Source of the DNA: Dipteris shenzhenensis
Taxonomy: Eukaryota; Polypodiophyta; Polypodiopsida; Gleicheniales
Assembly (NCBI GenBank): GCA_047967505.1
Contig: CM106541.1
Direction: 5' to 3' (one strand)
DNA: 64,000 nt
The position numbers and the translations under genes were made by a program. Positions 11,747 through 22,412 of this stretch are shown piece by piece. The notes under the pieces are model-generated. The model worked only from the letters and a program-made list of their open reading frames with translations. It was not told the origin of the DNA and did no database searches. Numbering within the stretch: position 1 is the first letter of the stretch; each line of letters begins with the position of its first letter.

Positions 11747-12177
11747 TATAATGATATCAATTCACATGATTTAAAAACCTTTAATTAAGATGTCTATGTG
11801 CTTATGATTTAGTGAAGTAGAGAAGAAAGGAAATTGCTCAATGAAAATTTGAGTAGATAGATTTGAGCATGGGTGTTTCACTAAAGGCAACAATGTTGTC
11901 TTTGATTGAAGACAAGACCTTTAATATATCTTTATGATATGTTATTCATTTTAAAAGATATAATGATATCGATTCACATGATTTAAAAACCATTAATTGA
12001 GATGTCTCTGTGCTTATGATTTAGTGAAGTGGAGAAGAAAGGAAAGTGCTCAATGAAAATTTGAGTAGATAGATTTGAGCAACGTTTGGGTGTTTTACTA
12101 AAGACAAAAATGTTGTCTTTCATTAAAGATAAGACTATTAATCTATCTTTATAATATGTCATTCATTTTAAAAGATA
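11747..12177 (+). repeat. Two-copy direct tandem repeat, period about 212 bp
   Basis: The unit starting 'tataatgatatcaattcaca' at 11747 recurs at 11959 and continues to about 12177. Both copies include 'atgatttaaaaacc', 'gtagatagatttgagca' and 'attcattttaaaagata'. Copies differ by scattered substitutions and a small indel. It ends about 90 bp left of the CACTA insertion. Confidence 0.88.
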
Positions 12178-12264
12178 GATTGCAATGCATGTCATAATTT
12201 TGTTCACATAACCTCAAATGATGCATGTCTCTTGGAAATGTTTGACTTTCTCTTTAAGCAAAAA

Positions 12265-12280
12265 ATTCACTACAAGGCAT
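12265..12280 (+). repeat. CACTA left terminus with ATT target duplication
   Basis: ATT (12265-12267) is followed by CACTACAAGGCAT. The perfect inverted match to the right end is short (CACTAC), with imperfect similarity beyond. Confidence 0.9.
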
Positions 12281-12395
12281 AGGCCATTTTCCGACGGAAA
12301 TACCGACGCTTTTTACATTAATTTTTTTTTTTCACGGGCGCAAAGGTCGCTATAAAAGTCGCTAAAAGCGTCAGAAAAGGAGCGTCACTATAAAC

Positions 12396-12516
12396 CGTCG
12401 CTATATAGCGACGTTGTTAATCGTCGCTATATAGCGACGATGCAAACGTCGCTATATAGCGACTCTGTTAATCGTCGCTATATAGCGACACTGGTAAACG
12501 TCGCTATATAGTGACG
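12396..12516. repeat. Left sub-terminal palindrome repeats (5 copies)
   Basis: The 18-bp perfect palindrome CGTCGCTATATAGCGACG, or a near copy, occurs at 12396, 12422, 12447, 12473 and 12499, about 26 bp apart. In En/Spm elements such sub-terminal motifs are bound by the TNPA protein, so these are likely its sites (inference). Confidence 0.9.
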
Positions 12517-12536
12517 ATTAACAGAAGTAAAAAAAA

Positions 12537-12591
12537 GGGTTAGTGGGGCTAAACAGGGCTTCCTTTTGGCCCTGTTTAGCCCCACTAATCC
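12537..12591. repeat. 23-bp-stem hairpin inside CACTA left end
   Basis: The arm GGGTTAGTGGGGCTAAACAG... is followed by a 9-nt loop and its near-perfect reverse complement (one mismatch). It lies between the left sub-terminal repeats and the 3' end of the TNPA-like gene, so it could shape the 3' end of that transcript. Confidence 0.88.
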
Positions 12592-12607
12592 TTTTTTTTT
12601 TTTGTAA

Positions 12608-14342
12608 TTACAAAAGAAAGTTTTTTATAACAAAATTTCCCTTGCTTGCAGGGTGATACAAAATTGTTCTTGTGAAATGATGAGGAAAAAATGCATATAC
12701 ATATACAACAGTGTTTGTAACAAAATTACCCTGTGAAAGGGCGATACAAAATTGCTCAAACGAGCGGATATACAAAATGCTACTACCACTACTCATCCGA
12801 ATCTGAATCATCTTCGTCTTGTTGGCCTGTTCCTTGGTCCTCGACACCTGCGTCTTCTCCCTCGTCCTCGACACCTGCGTCCGATCCTTGCCCCTGTTGA
12901 TCGCTCGCCTCCCCGATGATGGGACGCTTGAGCTTTGACCCTAAGAGTGAACCATATAAATCAAAAATTAGATTGGAACTTAAATTAAAAAGTGAGATTA
13001 TAAGTAGGAGTAAACTTATACCGTGCGAGCAGCCACCTCAGCCCAATCGACTGTCGCTCCCATTGCCTCTTGCTCAATGAACCACGGCTTTGTTCCTATC
13101 CGAAATGCGAACCGCGTCTCTGCATCCGTAGGAAGACGACCCATCGCAGCTTGCTGTGGATCCAATTTACGAGAGTTAGAGTTAGCTAAAGTGCATGTAA
13201 TATGTAAGTAAAACAAATAGAACAATACATTAAATGGGAAGAAGTAGACTTACCACGGTTGCCTCGAACGCATACCGTCCGCCTGCACCAAAGTGCGAAG
13301 TACCTACGACGTCCAGCCGTCTCTTCGCAGCCCTCCTCTGACCCTCGAACATTTCGGGATGGTCCCTATGTTACTTCTTGAAGTACTTCCAATCAGCTTT
13401 GTCTGCCCAGCTGGGTTTAGCCAACCCCTTTGTAATGGAAGTACGCAAGGTTGATCTACGATGCTTTAGGACCAAACCCATGCGCTCGAGCATATAATTG
13501 TGATTAAACTCCACATTTGGCGGATTAGGGTATCTTTGTTTTAACTCATCGATCAACGCCTGCTTCTTTTGGGCATCTTGATACCGCCAATCGGTATTTA
13601 TGCCGCTCTTGAAGTGATGACTCATCAACCTCCTCATGGCAGCCATCACTGCTTTGCCCTTTTTATCTTCTATTATCTCTCCGGCAGATGTGATTTGATA
13701 GGAGAGATCCCCTGATGAGTAAGGGGGACTGACGGTAGCAGAGTCTGAAGGAGTGGAAGCTGCGCGACCGCTTCCGGATCGAGGAGTAGCAGTGGGAGTA
13801 GGAGAGGGAAAGGGACCTGACTAATACTGTGTCTCCGGACCAAGTGGAGACCTAAAGGAGTGTGAGTGTGCTGACTCGTCTACATCTCCTGAGTCAGCAC
13901 AACATGAGCCGCCCGTCCTACTCTTCCTTCCCTTGCAGGAGGCATGCGCAGGTGATGATCCCGCGGTCGAAGGGGCGCGAGGGGATGGCTGGGCAGTACG
14001 TCCACCCGTCGGTGTAGGGGAAGGAATTGCGGAGGTCCTCTGAGAGAGCATAGAGAAGAATCTCGCTGCCTCCTCATCGCTCATCTGCGCTACAAACTCG
14101 TCGGGAGTCCCGACAAAGCCATGCGCAGCTAGCAAAGGAGTTCCCCGAGGGGTAGTCGCAGTGCTACGTGGAAGAGGGGTCGGACCAGGGGTAGTCGCAG
14201 TGCTAGGACCGAGAGGAGTCGGACCAGGGGTAGTCCTCGGGGTAGTCGCCTGAGAGGAATCAAAGTCCTCTGGAGCATATAGATCGTGAGCTCTCCTCCT
14301 GCGAGGCTGTCCGTACTCGTCGGATGAGCGACGTGATCCCAT
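12608..14342 (-). pseudogene. TNPA-like protein with Transposase_24 domain (two premature stops)
   Basis: This is the accessory CACTA protein that in En/Spm binds the sub-terminal repeats and aids excision. The start is MGSRRSSDEYGQPRRRRAHD (ATG at 14342), followed by a Pro/Thr-rich low-complexity region with repeated TTPGPTPL. The conserved Transposase_24-like core reads KSGINTDWRYQDAQKK, then NYMLERMGLVLKHRRSTLR and PSWADKADWKYFKK. Two GT-AG introns fit (13154-13253 and 12941-13021), joining ...RYAFEATV to QAAMGRLPTDAETRFAFRIG. In-frame stops occur after ...GPETQY (TAG, near 13821) and after ...WKYFKK (TAA, near 13372). The last exon runs to 12608 in the spliced phase, but another phase gives an acidic tail ending at 12789, as do many such proteins. 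Which is right is unclear. Confidence 0.82.
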
Positions 14343-14399
14343 GTCTAACATAGACACAAACACGAAAACAAAAAACAAAAAAACAAACATAAGCATTCT

Positions 14400-14590
14400 C
14401 ATAGGCATAGGCATAGGCAAGAAGAAAGAAGAGGGAAAGGAAAGAGGGAAAGGAAAGAGGGAAAGAAGATGGAAAGGAAAGAAAAGAATGAGAATGAGGA
14501 AATAGAGAATGAGAGAAGGGGGAAATAGAGAAGGGGAAAGAGATGAGGGAAAATAGAGAAGGAGAGAAGGGGGAAATAGAGTGGGAAATA
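14400..14590 (+). repeat. GA-rich low-complexity tract (left of the array)
   Basis: This is an almost pure purine tract of 'gagggaaaggaaa' type words in the 5' flank of the TNPA-like gene. A similar tract lies at 16800-17030. Confidence 0.8.
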
Positions 14591-16800
14591 GAGAATGAGC
14601 TTATGCCGAAATAGAGAATGAGCTTATGCTTCTCTCATTCTCTATTTCCGCATAAGCTCACGCATAAGCATGAGCTTATGCGGAAACTTAAGCATAAGCT
14701 CATGCTCATGCATGAGCATAAGCATGAGCTTATGCTTATGCTTATGCTTAAGCATAGGCATCGGAAATAGAGAAGGAGCTTATGCGGAAATAGAGAATGA
14801 GTTTCCGCATAAGCTTCTCTCATTCTCTATTTCCGCATAAGCTCATGCATAAGCATGAGCTTATGCGGAAACTTGAGCATAAGCTCATGCTCATGCATGA
14901 GCATAAGCATGAGCTTATGCTTATGCTTATGCGGAAAGCATAGGCATCGGAAATAGAGAAGGAGCTTATGCGGAAATAGAGAATGAGCTTATGCTTCTCT
15001 CATTCTCTATTTCTGCATAAGCTCACGCATAAGCATGAGCTTATGCGGAAACATGAGCATAAGCTCATGCTCACTCATGAGCATAAGCATAAGCTCATGC
15101 GGAAAAAGAGAAGGAGCTTATGCGGAAATAGAGAATGAGTTTCCGCATAAGCTTCTCTCATTCTCTATTTCCGCATAAGCTCATGCATAAGCTCATGCTC
15201 ATGTATGAGCATAAGCATGAGCTTATGCAGATGCTTATGTATGAGCATAAGCATAAGCTCATGCTTATGTATGAGCATAAGCATAAGCTCGTGCTTATGC
15301 TCATGCGGAAAAAGAGAAGGAGCTTATGCGGAAAAAGAGAAGGAGCTTATGCGGAAATAGAGAATGAGAGAAGCATAAGCTTCTCTCATTCTCTATTTCC
15401 GCATAAGCTCATGCATAAGCATAGCTTATGCGGAAACTTAAGCATAAGCTCATGCTCATGCATGAGCATAAGCATAAGCATAAGCTCATGCTTATGCTCA
15501 TGCAGAAAAAGAGAAGGAGCTTATGCATAAAAAGAGAAGGAGCTTATGCGGAAATAGAGAATGAGAGAAGCATAAGCTTCTCTCATTCTCTATTTCCGCA
15601 TAAGCTCACGCATAAGCATAAGCTTATGCGTAAACTTAAGCATAAGCTCATGCTCATGCGGAAAAAGAGAAGGAGCTAATGCATAAAAAGAGAAGGAGCT
15701 TATGCGGAAATAGAGAATGAGAGAAGCATATAGAGAATGAGAGAAGCATAAGCTTCTCTCATTCTCTATTTCCGCATAAGCTCACGCATAAGCATAAGCT
15801 TACGCGTAAACTTAAGCATAATCTCATGCTCATGCATGAGCATAAGCATGAGCTTATGCGGAAAAAGAGAAGGAGCTTATGCGGAAATAGAGAATGAGTT
15901 TCCGCATAAGCTTCTCTCATTCTCTATTTCCGCATAAGCTCATGCATAAGCATAAGCTTATGCGGAAACTTAAGCATAAGCTCATGCTCATGCATGAGCA
16001 TAAGCTCATGCGGAAGCTCATGCTTATGCTCATGCGGAAAAAGAGAAGGAGCTTATGCATAAAAAGAGAAGGAGGAGCTTATGCGGAAAAAGAGAAGGAG
16101 CTTATGCAGAAATAGAGAATGAGAGAAGCATAAGCTTCTCTCATTCTCTATTTTCGCATAAGCTCACGCATAAGCATAAGCTTATGCGTAAACTTAAGCA
16201 TAAGCTCATGCTCATGCGGAAAAAGAGAAGGAGCTAATGCATAAAAAGAGAAGGAGCTTATGCGGAAATAGAGAATGAGAGAAGCATAAGCTTCTCTCAT
16301 TCTCTATTTCCGCATAAGCTCACGCATAAGCATAAGCTTATGCGTAAACTTAAGCATAAGCTCATGCTCATGCATGAGCATAAGCTCATGCTTATGCTCA
16401 TGCGGAAAAAGAGAAGGAGCTTATGCATAAAAAGAGAAGGAGGAGCTTATGCGGAAAAAGAGAAGGAGCTTATGCGGAAATAGAGAATGAGAGAAGCATA
16501 AGCTTCTCTCATTCTCTATTTCCGCATAAGCTCATGCATAAGCATAAGCTTATGCGGAAACTTAAGCATAAGCTGATGCTCATGCGGAAAAAGAGAAGGA
16601 GCTTATGCATAAAAAGAGAAGGAGGAGCTTATGCGGAAAAAGAGAAGGAGCTTATGCGGAAATAGAGAATGAGAGAAGCATGAGCATAAGCTTCTCTCAT
16701 TCTCTATTTTCGCGTAAGCTCATGCATAAGCATAAGCTTATGCGGAAACTTAAGCATAAGCTCATGCTCATGCGCATGCGGAAAAAGAGCTTATGCGAAT
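14590..16800. repeat. Palindromic satellite-like array between divergent CACTA genes
   Basis: About 12 units of 153-226 bp are built from GCATAAGCTTATGC-type palindromes, GCATAAGCTCATGC blocks and 'ctctcattctctatttcc' with its reverse complement. Anchor positions of 'tctctcattctc' are near 14633, 14815, 14995, 15155, 15381, 15569, 15755, 15911, 16136, 16289, 16504 and 16692. Many units contain a perfect 30-bp stem with a 4-nt ATAA loop, for example 15542-15605. Open frames across it translate to Lys/His/Leu/Met repeats and are an artefact of the repeats. It lies upstream of both CACTA genes. Confidence 0.93.
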
Positions 16801-17640
16801 GAGAGAAGGGGGAAATAGAGAAGGGGGAATGAGAGAAGCATAAGCATAAGAGAATAAGAGGGAAAGGAAATAAAGAATAAGAGGGAAAGGAAAGAGAGAA
16901 GGGAAAAGAGATGAGGGGAAAAGAGAGAAGGGGGAAAGAGAGAATAAGAGAAGAGGCAAAAAAGAGAAGGGGGAAAAAGGAGAAAAAGAGAAGGGGGAAG
17001 AAGAAAAGAGAGAGAGGGGAAGAGAGGGTTCCTACGCCCATCACTGCAGCTAGGCCAATGCAAATAACAAAAATAATAAATGGAAAGAAGAGGAAGCACT
17101 TACCTATAAAAGTATGTCCCGCTCGGTGTAGTGGACTGGCCCTATAAAAGAGAGAAAACAACCCATTTTTTCAAATAAGATGTTAGTGGAAAGAGGAGAT
17201 TACAAAAGCAACTTCTTGAAGGGAGGAGATTGAGGAGACAAGGAAAGGAGGAGATTGAGGAGACAAGGAGAAAGAGAAGGAAGAGAAATACAGAAAAAAG
17301 AGGTGAGTTTTCTTTCTTTCTTTCTTGAAATCTCGTTTTTTGTTTCAATCCTTTCAAATCAAGCATGAAAACTAGTTTACAGGTTTAGCAATACAAGAAG
17401 AAACACTCACAAAACTAAAGCTAACAAACAAACAACCTACATTGTTGAAACAAACTCACCTCTTGAAGAACTTTCTTTCAGGAAACCAAGGAGGGAAAAG
17501 GATAGAGAGGGAGTATAAGAGGTAGGAGAAGGGTGAGGAGTGGAAAATAGAGTGGGAGGTTGCTTGGAATAGATGGGAGGTCGTCGAAAATAGGTGGGAG
17601 GAGATTTTGGGTTGCTTACTTGAGAGATTAGGGGATGGAT
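16800..17640 (+). repeat. GA-rich low-complexity tract and spacer (right of the array)
   Basis: 16800-17030 is a purine-rich tract (gagaagggggaaa words). 17030-17640 has no recognisable gene. Long minus-strand open frames here encode Phe/Ser/Leu-rich low complexity and are not credible proteins. Confidence 0.7.
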
Positions 17641-17686
17641 TGAGCAAAACGCCGCGCGTTTCGGTGTTTCGGGTTTTAACCCACAG

Positions 17687-17786
17687 CGTCGCTATATAGT
17701 GACGCTTATTCGTCGCTATATAGCGACGTTTTTAATTAAAAACGTCGCTATATAGCGATGGAACAGAGCGTCGCTAAATAGCGACG
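17687..17786. promoter_or_regulatory. Internal copies of the CACTA sub-terminal palindrome
   Basis: Four copies of CGTCGCTATATAGCGACG or one-base variants lie at 17687, 17711, 17743 and 17769, about 230 bp upstream of the TNPD-like start codon and 4.6 kb from the nearest element end. A weaker partial copy is near 17897. If these are TNPA-binding sites, their position suggests control of the transposase promoter (inference). Confidence 0.85.
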
Positions 17787-18018
17787 CTTACTGTTCATTT
17801 TTTTTATATGGCCTCAAGTGAAGCTCAAACATGCTATGCTTATAATTGTCAATATCTCCTCTTACTATATAGCCTTACTATATAGGATTTTTTGTTTCAA
17901 TCCTTACTATATAGCGACGTCATTCTTTTTATATGGCCTCAAGAGAAGCTCAAACATGCTATGCTTATAATTGTCAATATCTCCTCTTCATGCTTATGTT
18001 GTGATTTTATAAGTGTAG

Positions 18019-21000
18019 ATGGAAGGGACGAGTGGAAGCTCATCCGATGATGCGCCAATGCCCGGGAGCACGAAGTGGCTTACGGAGAGATTATACTGTC
18101 ATTGCACTCATTGCAAGCGAGAAGTACGACATCAACGTCGTATTATCATGCACCACTTGCGGATGTATGGGGAGGAGCCGGAACCAGTACCCCCCGTTGG
18201 TGTTGCACATGTTGATGGATTATCGGTAAGTCAAAGCTATTTAAGTTCGCAATCTTATCGTATACCAGGAAATGTTATATTTACACGAATGAGCTTATGA
18301 CAGGATGAGGAGGGTGACGAGGGTACACATATACCTTCTCACTTTCAACAAGACTATAGTCTCCCGGATGACGACGAGGGTATGGTCGACATGATGGATT
18401 CCATTTTTAGGGGCACTACATCCCACGTACACGTGATGTCAGAGTCTGAGGTCAAAATGCGAGAGTTGCAATCAACACAATTGTACGAGGGTGCTAGGAT
18501 GTCTAAACTACGTGCTTGTCTCTCAATCTTGAATCTACAAGTACAGTATGGGTGGTCGGATACAAGTGTCTCGGCCTTAATGAGGTTAGCCCTTGCATTA
18601 ATTTGACTCATTATTTGGATATTGTTTGTTTTGAGAATCATCATTTGGATAGTGTGTTTGTCATAGGTTGCCCCAGAAGATGTTGCCTGCACCAAATACC
18701 ATGCCCGCATCAAGAGATGAAGCGAAAAAGATGCTAACAATGGTGGGTATGGATTATGATACCATCCATGCTTGCCGTAATGATTGTATTCTCTTTCGTC
18801 GTGAGCATGGAGATTTGGCTAGTTGTCCAAAGTGTGGGGAACAACGATATAGAGATGACTTGCAAGGTGAGCGGATACCGGTAAAGGTCTTAAGACACTT
18901 TCCCATCATTGCAAGAATACAACACATGTTTCGATGCAAATCCATAGCGGAGTTGATGACATGGCATGCATCTCATCGGTCCACTAATCACACATTGAGG
19001 ATTCCCGCAGATTGTGCAGCTTGGAAGCACATAGATAATCAGTGGTCGGACTTTGCGAGAGAGCCACGCAACTTACATCTTGGGCTAGCCATGGACGGCG
19101 TGAATCCTTTCGGGTTACGCTCGACATCTTGGTCGACATGGCCCATAGTCGTGGTGAATTACAATATCCCACTATGGCTAACAATAAAAAAGGGACACCT
19201 CATGCTTGCACTACTTGTGCCAGGAAAGTACAAGGCAAAAAACATGGACGTGTACATGGCACCTTTGATAGAGGAGTTACAGATATTATGGAGAGGAGTG
19301 CAGGTCTTTGATATTTCCAGAGTTCCTAGGCATACCAATGATATTTTGGTCAGGGGTATCTTGATGTGGACCATGCATGACTACCCAGGATATGGAGAGT
19401 GCGCAGGTACGTGGTTATGTCTTTACATGTACAATGAGGGATTATGCTTTTTTTACTCTCTTTTGCACGCATGTCTTATACTAACATATTCATGCACGCG
19501 TGCAGGACTTGTTACAAGTGGGTACCATGCTTGTCCTCTTTGTGGACCCGCTCTGAAATCGCTTGCACGCTACTCCAAACATATGAGGAAAAATGTTTAT
19601 GAAGGTCATGCTCGATACCTTCCACTCGACCATCTCGCACGTGGAGGTCAGCTTGATCCACCACCATCATATTTGAAAGCAAGTGATTGGATTCAAGCTT
19701 GGAGGGCGAATGGAGAGGAACCTTCTCCTGGTATGAAGAGGCTATCGATCTTTCACGAGCTTCCTTATTGGGGTCAGTTACAAATCAATCATCTCTTGGA
19801 TCCCATGCATATCTTTAAGAATGTGGGGGCTACCATTTGGGCACACTTGGTTGGTTCCAAGGACTCGAGAGGAGTGCGAGAAGACTTGCGTGCTATGAAT
19901 AGGATGTCTCGTTTGTGGCCCCAAGTGCATGCTTCAGGAAAAGTTGTCCTCTTGAAAGCAACATGGATCCTCTCTATGAGGGAGGAGGCAGCGATCAAGG
20001 CAGACATTGCCTCTTTTCAAACACCGACAGGGTACATGCGTTGCTTGAAAGGAGCATTTTCAAAGGACAATAAGCTTAGTGGCCTCAAGTCCCATGATTG
20101 GCACAAGGTCTTACAGGTATTCTAAGTAGAATTAGTGTACCGATAATAGTGATGCGTTAGCGTAATTATTATTATGTTATATTGTTGACATGATTTCATT
20201 ATTGCTTTGATAGTTCATCCTTCCAATTACAATAAAAGGGTGCTTACAAGAAGATGTTAGAAATGCTATATTCAAGATCTGTGGTATTGTGAGGTATGCT
20301 TACTATCAAATCGCATTATGTATTTTCTTAATGGACATGTGAAATAGGTGGATATCTCAAATATCTTACATATGCATGGACATGTGAAATAGGTGGATAT
20401 CTCAAAAAGAGATCTCTATATCGAGCATCGAGAAGGCTAGGGTGGAATCCATCGAAGCCGTATGCTTGCTTGAGAAGCACTTTCCCTCAAGCATTATGAC
20501 AACTCAAGTCCACTTGCTTGTGCACATAGTTGATGAGGTGGCTATAGCAGGTACCGTTCATAATCGATGGATGTTTTTTCTCGAGCGGTTTATGAAAACT
20601 TTAAAGGGGTTTGTAAGACAAAGAGCAAGACCGGAAGCAAGCATGGCAGAGGGATGGCTTGTGCAAGAGTCATTAGTATATATCACAGAGTTTCTTGCAT
20701 CCACGGATCCTGATATGCCGCAAGCTTGGCACAATAAGGATGATGATCGCATCATTGGCAAGGTCCCCCAAGGAAAAGGGATTGAAAGAAAGATGAGCGA
20801 AGAGCAAATGGAGAAATTCAATAAGTTTTGTATCCTCAATAGCCCTGAGATGCAGAAGTGGATTGAGAGATATGAAGTGGCCAAAGCAGAAAGAATAAAT
20901 GCAAGGACGAGATCCAGAGTAATGTACAGGCGATCACAACCATATCCACGAGATCTGGCTCTTCTCCCTACTCACATGTCACTTGATTGGCTACAACTGG

Positions 21001-21934
21001 CTGTACGTAAAGCCGAACGTGATGGAGAGACAATAAACGAGCGCGAGCGGGAGTTATCATCTGGATGTATGGTGCATGTAAGTTTCTTATCTCTTGACGT
21101 AATTAAGTAATTATTTGTGGCAATATATGCTATAAAATAGGTGCATCTTCATTGTTTTAATGATGCTCTTTTACAGTACAAAAAGTACAGTGCATTATGG
21201 TCATATGGACGACATTTTCACGTGGAACGCATCGATTCAAAGAGAGTCACGTATGATTGTGGAGTCATGGCTAACTTCACACAAGATAGCCGAGCAAGTG
21301 CTTCGGATACCAATCTTCTCTCCTCACAGTTGGATTATTGTGGAACCATACGCGACATCTATGAAATTGATTTCAGACGATTTACTATTTTCATTCTTGA
21401 TGTAAAATGGTTTAGAACTACTTACAACGGTCCCCATGCGACAGTGAGAAAAGATAGTAGCGGTCTCTTTGCAATAGACTCCACCAAACATTGGACCGAT
21501 GAAAGTGATACTTTTGTTCTTCCCGAGCACTGTGAGCAGGTGCATACTAATGATTTAATTAGTCGAAGCTTTCGTTTTTAAAGTCCATTGATATATATAT
21601 AATTGACGACATTTGGCACCCATCTTCAATATAGGTGGTTTTTCATCCGGATCGTTCTGATCCAAGATGGTGGTACGTGATCCAAGTTGCACCACGAAGT
21701 AAGCAAATTTTTGAAGATCGAGATGTGGATATGGAGATGCCACTACCAATGCCGGATCCAATTGATGAATCTAGCGAAGAAGATGTAGATCACCATATGA
21801 GGCAAGAGGAAGATGCGCATAATGACATCGCACGGGAGGAGGATGGAGATCACGATATTAACGAGGAAGACAACAATCATCAAGATCAATCACCACACTT
21901 AAGCTTATTGAAGAAGATGATCAAATACTTTTAG
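18019..21934 (+). CDS. TNPD-like CACTA transposase (Transposase_21, DUF4218, DUF4216), 8 exons
   Basis: This enzyme cuts and moves the element. Predicted exons are 18019-18225, 18304-18584, 18667-19406, 19506-20116, 20214-20293, 20393-21077, 21141-21539 and 21635-21934. All introns are GT-AG. The exons sum to 3303 bp (1100 residues) with no internal stop. In order it shows an N-terminal transposase-associated Cys/His region (LYCHCTHCKREVRHQRR) and Transposase_21. The latter includes CPKCGEQRY, MTWHASHRSTNHTLRIPADC, LGLAMDGVNPF, the DVYMAPLIEELQILW block, HACPLCGPAL, HELPYWGQLQINHLLDPMHI and KLSGLKSHDWHKVLQ. DUF4218 (LEKHFPSSIMTTQVHLLVHI, RWMFFLERFMKTLKGFVR) and DUF4216 (DVKWFRTTYNG, DPRWWYVIQVAPRSK) follow, then an acidic tail. 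Another frame stays open to 22062 with an acidic, Leu-rich end, so a small frameshift near 21890 may have changed the original C-terminus. Confidence 0.9.
20331..20406 (+). repeat. 31-bp duplication carrying a duplicated splice acceptor
   Basis: A unit beginning 'atggacatgtgaaatag' and ending 'ggatatctcaaa' occurs at 20331-20361 and 20376-20406 (period 45). Both copies hold an AG acceptor followed by the same bases. Only the second keeps the TNPD frame open; use of the first leads to a stop within a few codons. Confidence 0.85.
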
Positions 21935-22246
21935 GTGAACGTACGATACTAGAGTACGATGATGATATAGGAGATCAACTCGGTATAGAGTTGGAGATAG
22001 ACTTGCTTGGCGCCTTAGACTTGGCTCAAGATGAAACAGTTGATGTAAATGCTCTTATTTGATTTTTCTCATCTCAAACTTGGACATGAATATATGAGCT
22101 CCAAAGGCTTGATGTACATGCTCTCATTTTTTTATTCTTTATGAGCTCAAACATGTATGCAAATTTAAAAAATTTTGTCATTGGAAAAAACTAATTTTTA
22201 AGGCCTTAAAAAAAAAAAAAACCTCTCTATAAGAGCTCTGTAAAAA

Positions 22247-22314
22247 CGTCGCTATAATATTTTGTCTCAATGTCGCTATATAGCGACTTTTAAGAAAGTC
22301 GCTATATAGAGACG
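22247..22314. repeat. Right sub-terminal repeats of CACTA
   Basis: Copies of (C/T)GTCGCTATATAGCGAC(G/T) lie at 22271 and 22297, with a partial copy at 22247. Closer to the end, 22338-22372 forms a hairpin with CCGACGATTA and TAATCGTCGG arms. Confidence 0.85.
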
Positions 22315-22396
22315 ATTTACGAAACCCGATTTTTATACCGACGATTAACGCTAAGCGGGCGCTAATCGTCGGTACGTAAACATCGCAATAGGATGC

Positions 22397-22412
22397 ATGT
22401 GTAGTAGTGATT
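22397..22412 (+). repeat. CACTA right terminus with ATT target duplication
   Basis: The end reads ATGTGTAGTAGTG at 22397-22409, followed by ATT at 22410-22412, matching the ATT at 12265-12267. Confidence 0.9.

Larger units (their letters stand above)
12268..22409 (+). mobile_element. Complete CACTA (En/Spm) DNA transposon, 10,142 bp
   Basis: The left end reads CACTACAAGGCAT at 12268 and the right end is the inverted form, ending TAGTG at 22409. The flanking 3 bp are ATT on both sides (12265-12267 and 22410-22412), the 3-bp target duplication of this superfamily. The element carries both standard genes. A TNPA-like gene lies on the minus strand at the left. A TNPD-like transposase gene lies on the plus strand at the right. 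They are transcribed divergently from a middle region with a large palindromic array. Sub-terminal repeats of CGTCGCTATATAGCGACG lie inside both ends. The TNPD reading frame is open through eight predicted exons; TNPA has stops. Confidence 0.95.

Noticed and set aside
15135-16802. Several 60-131 codon open frames rich in Lys, His, Leu and Met
   Set aside because: They are translations of the palindromic array, repeat with it and exist in several overlapping versions. They have no sign of being a protein.
16697-17161. 154-codon minus-strand frame with long hydrophobic Phe/Ser/Leu runs
   Set aside because: It comes from a purine-rich tract read on the other strand. The composition explains the openness.
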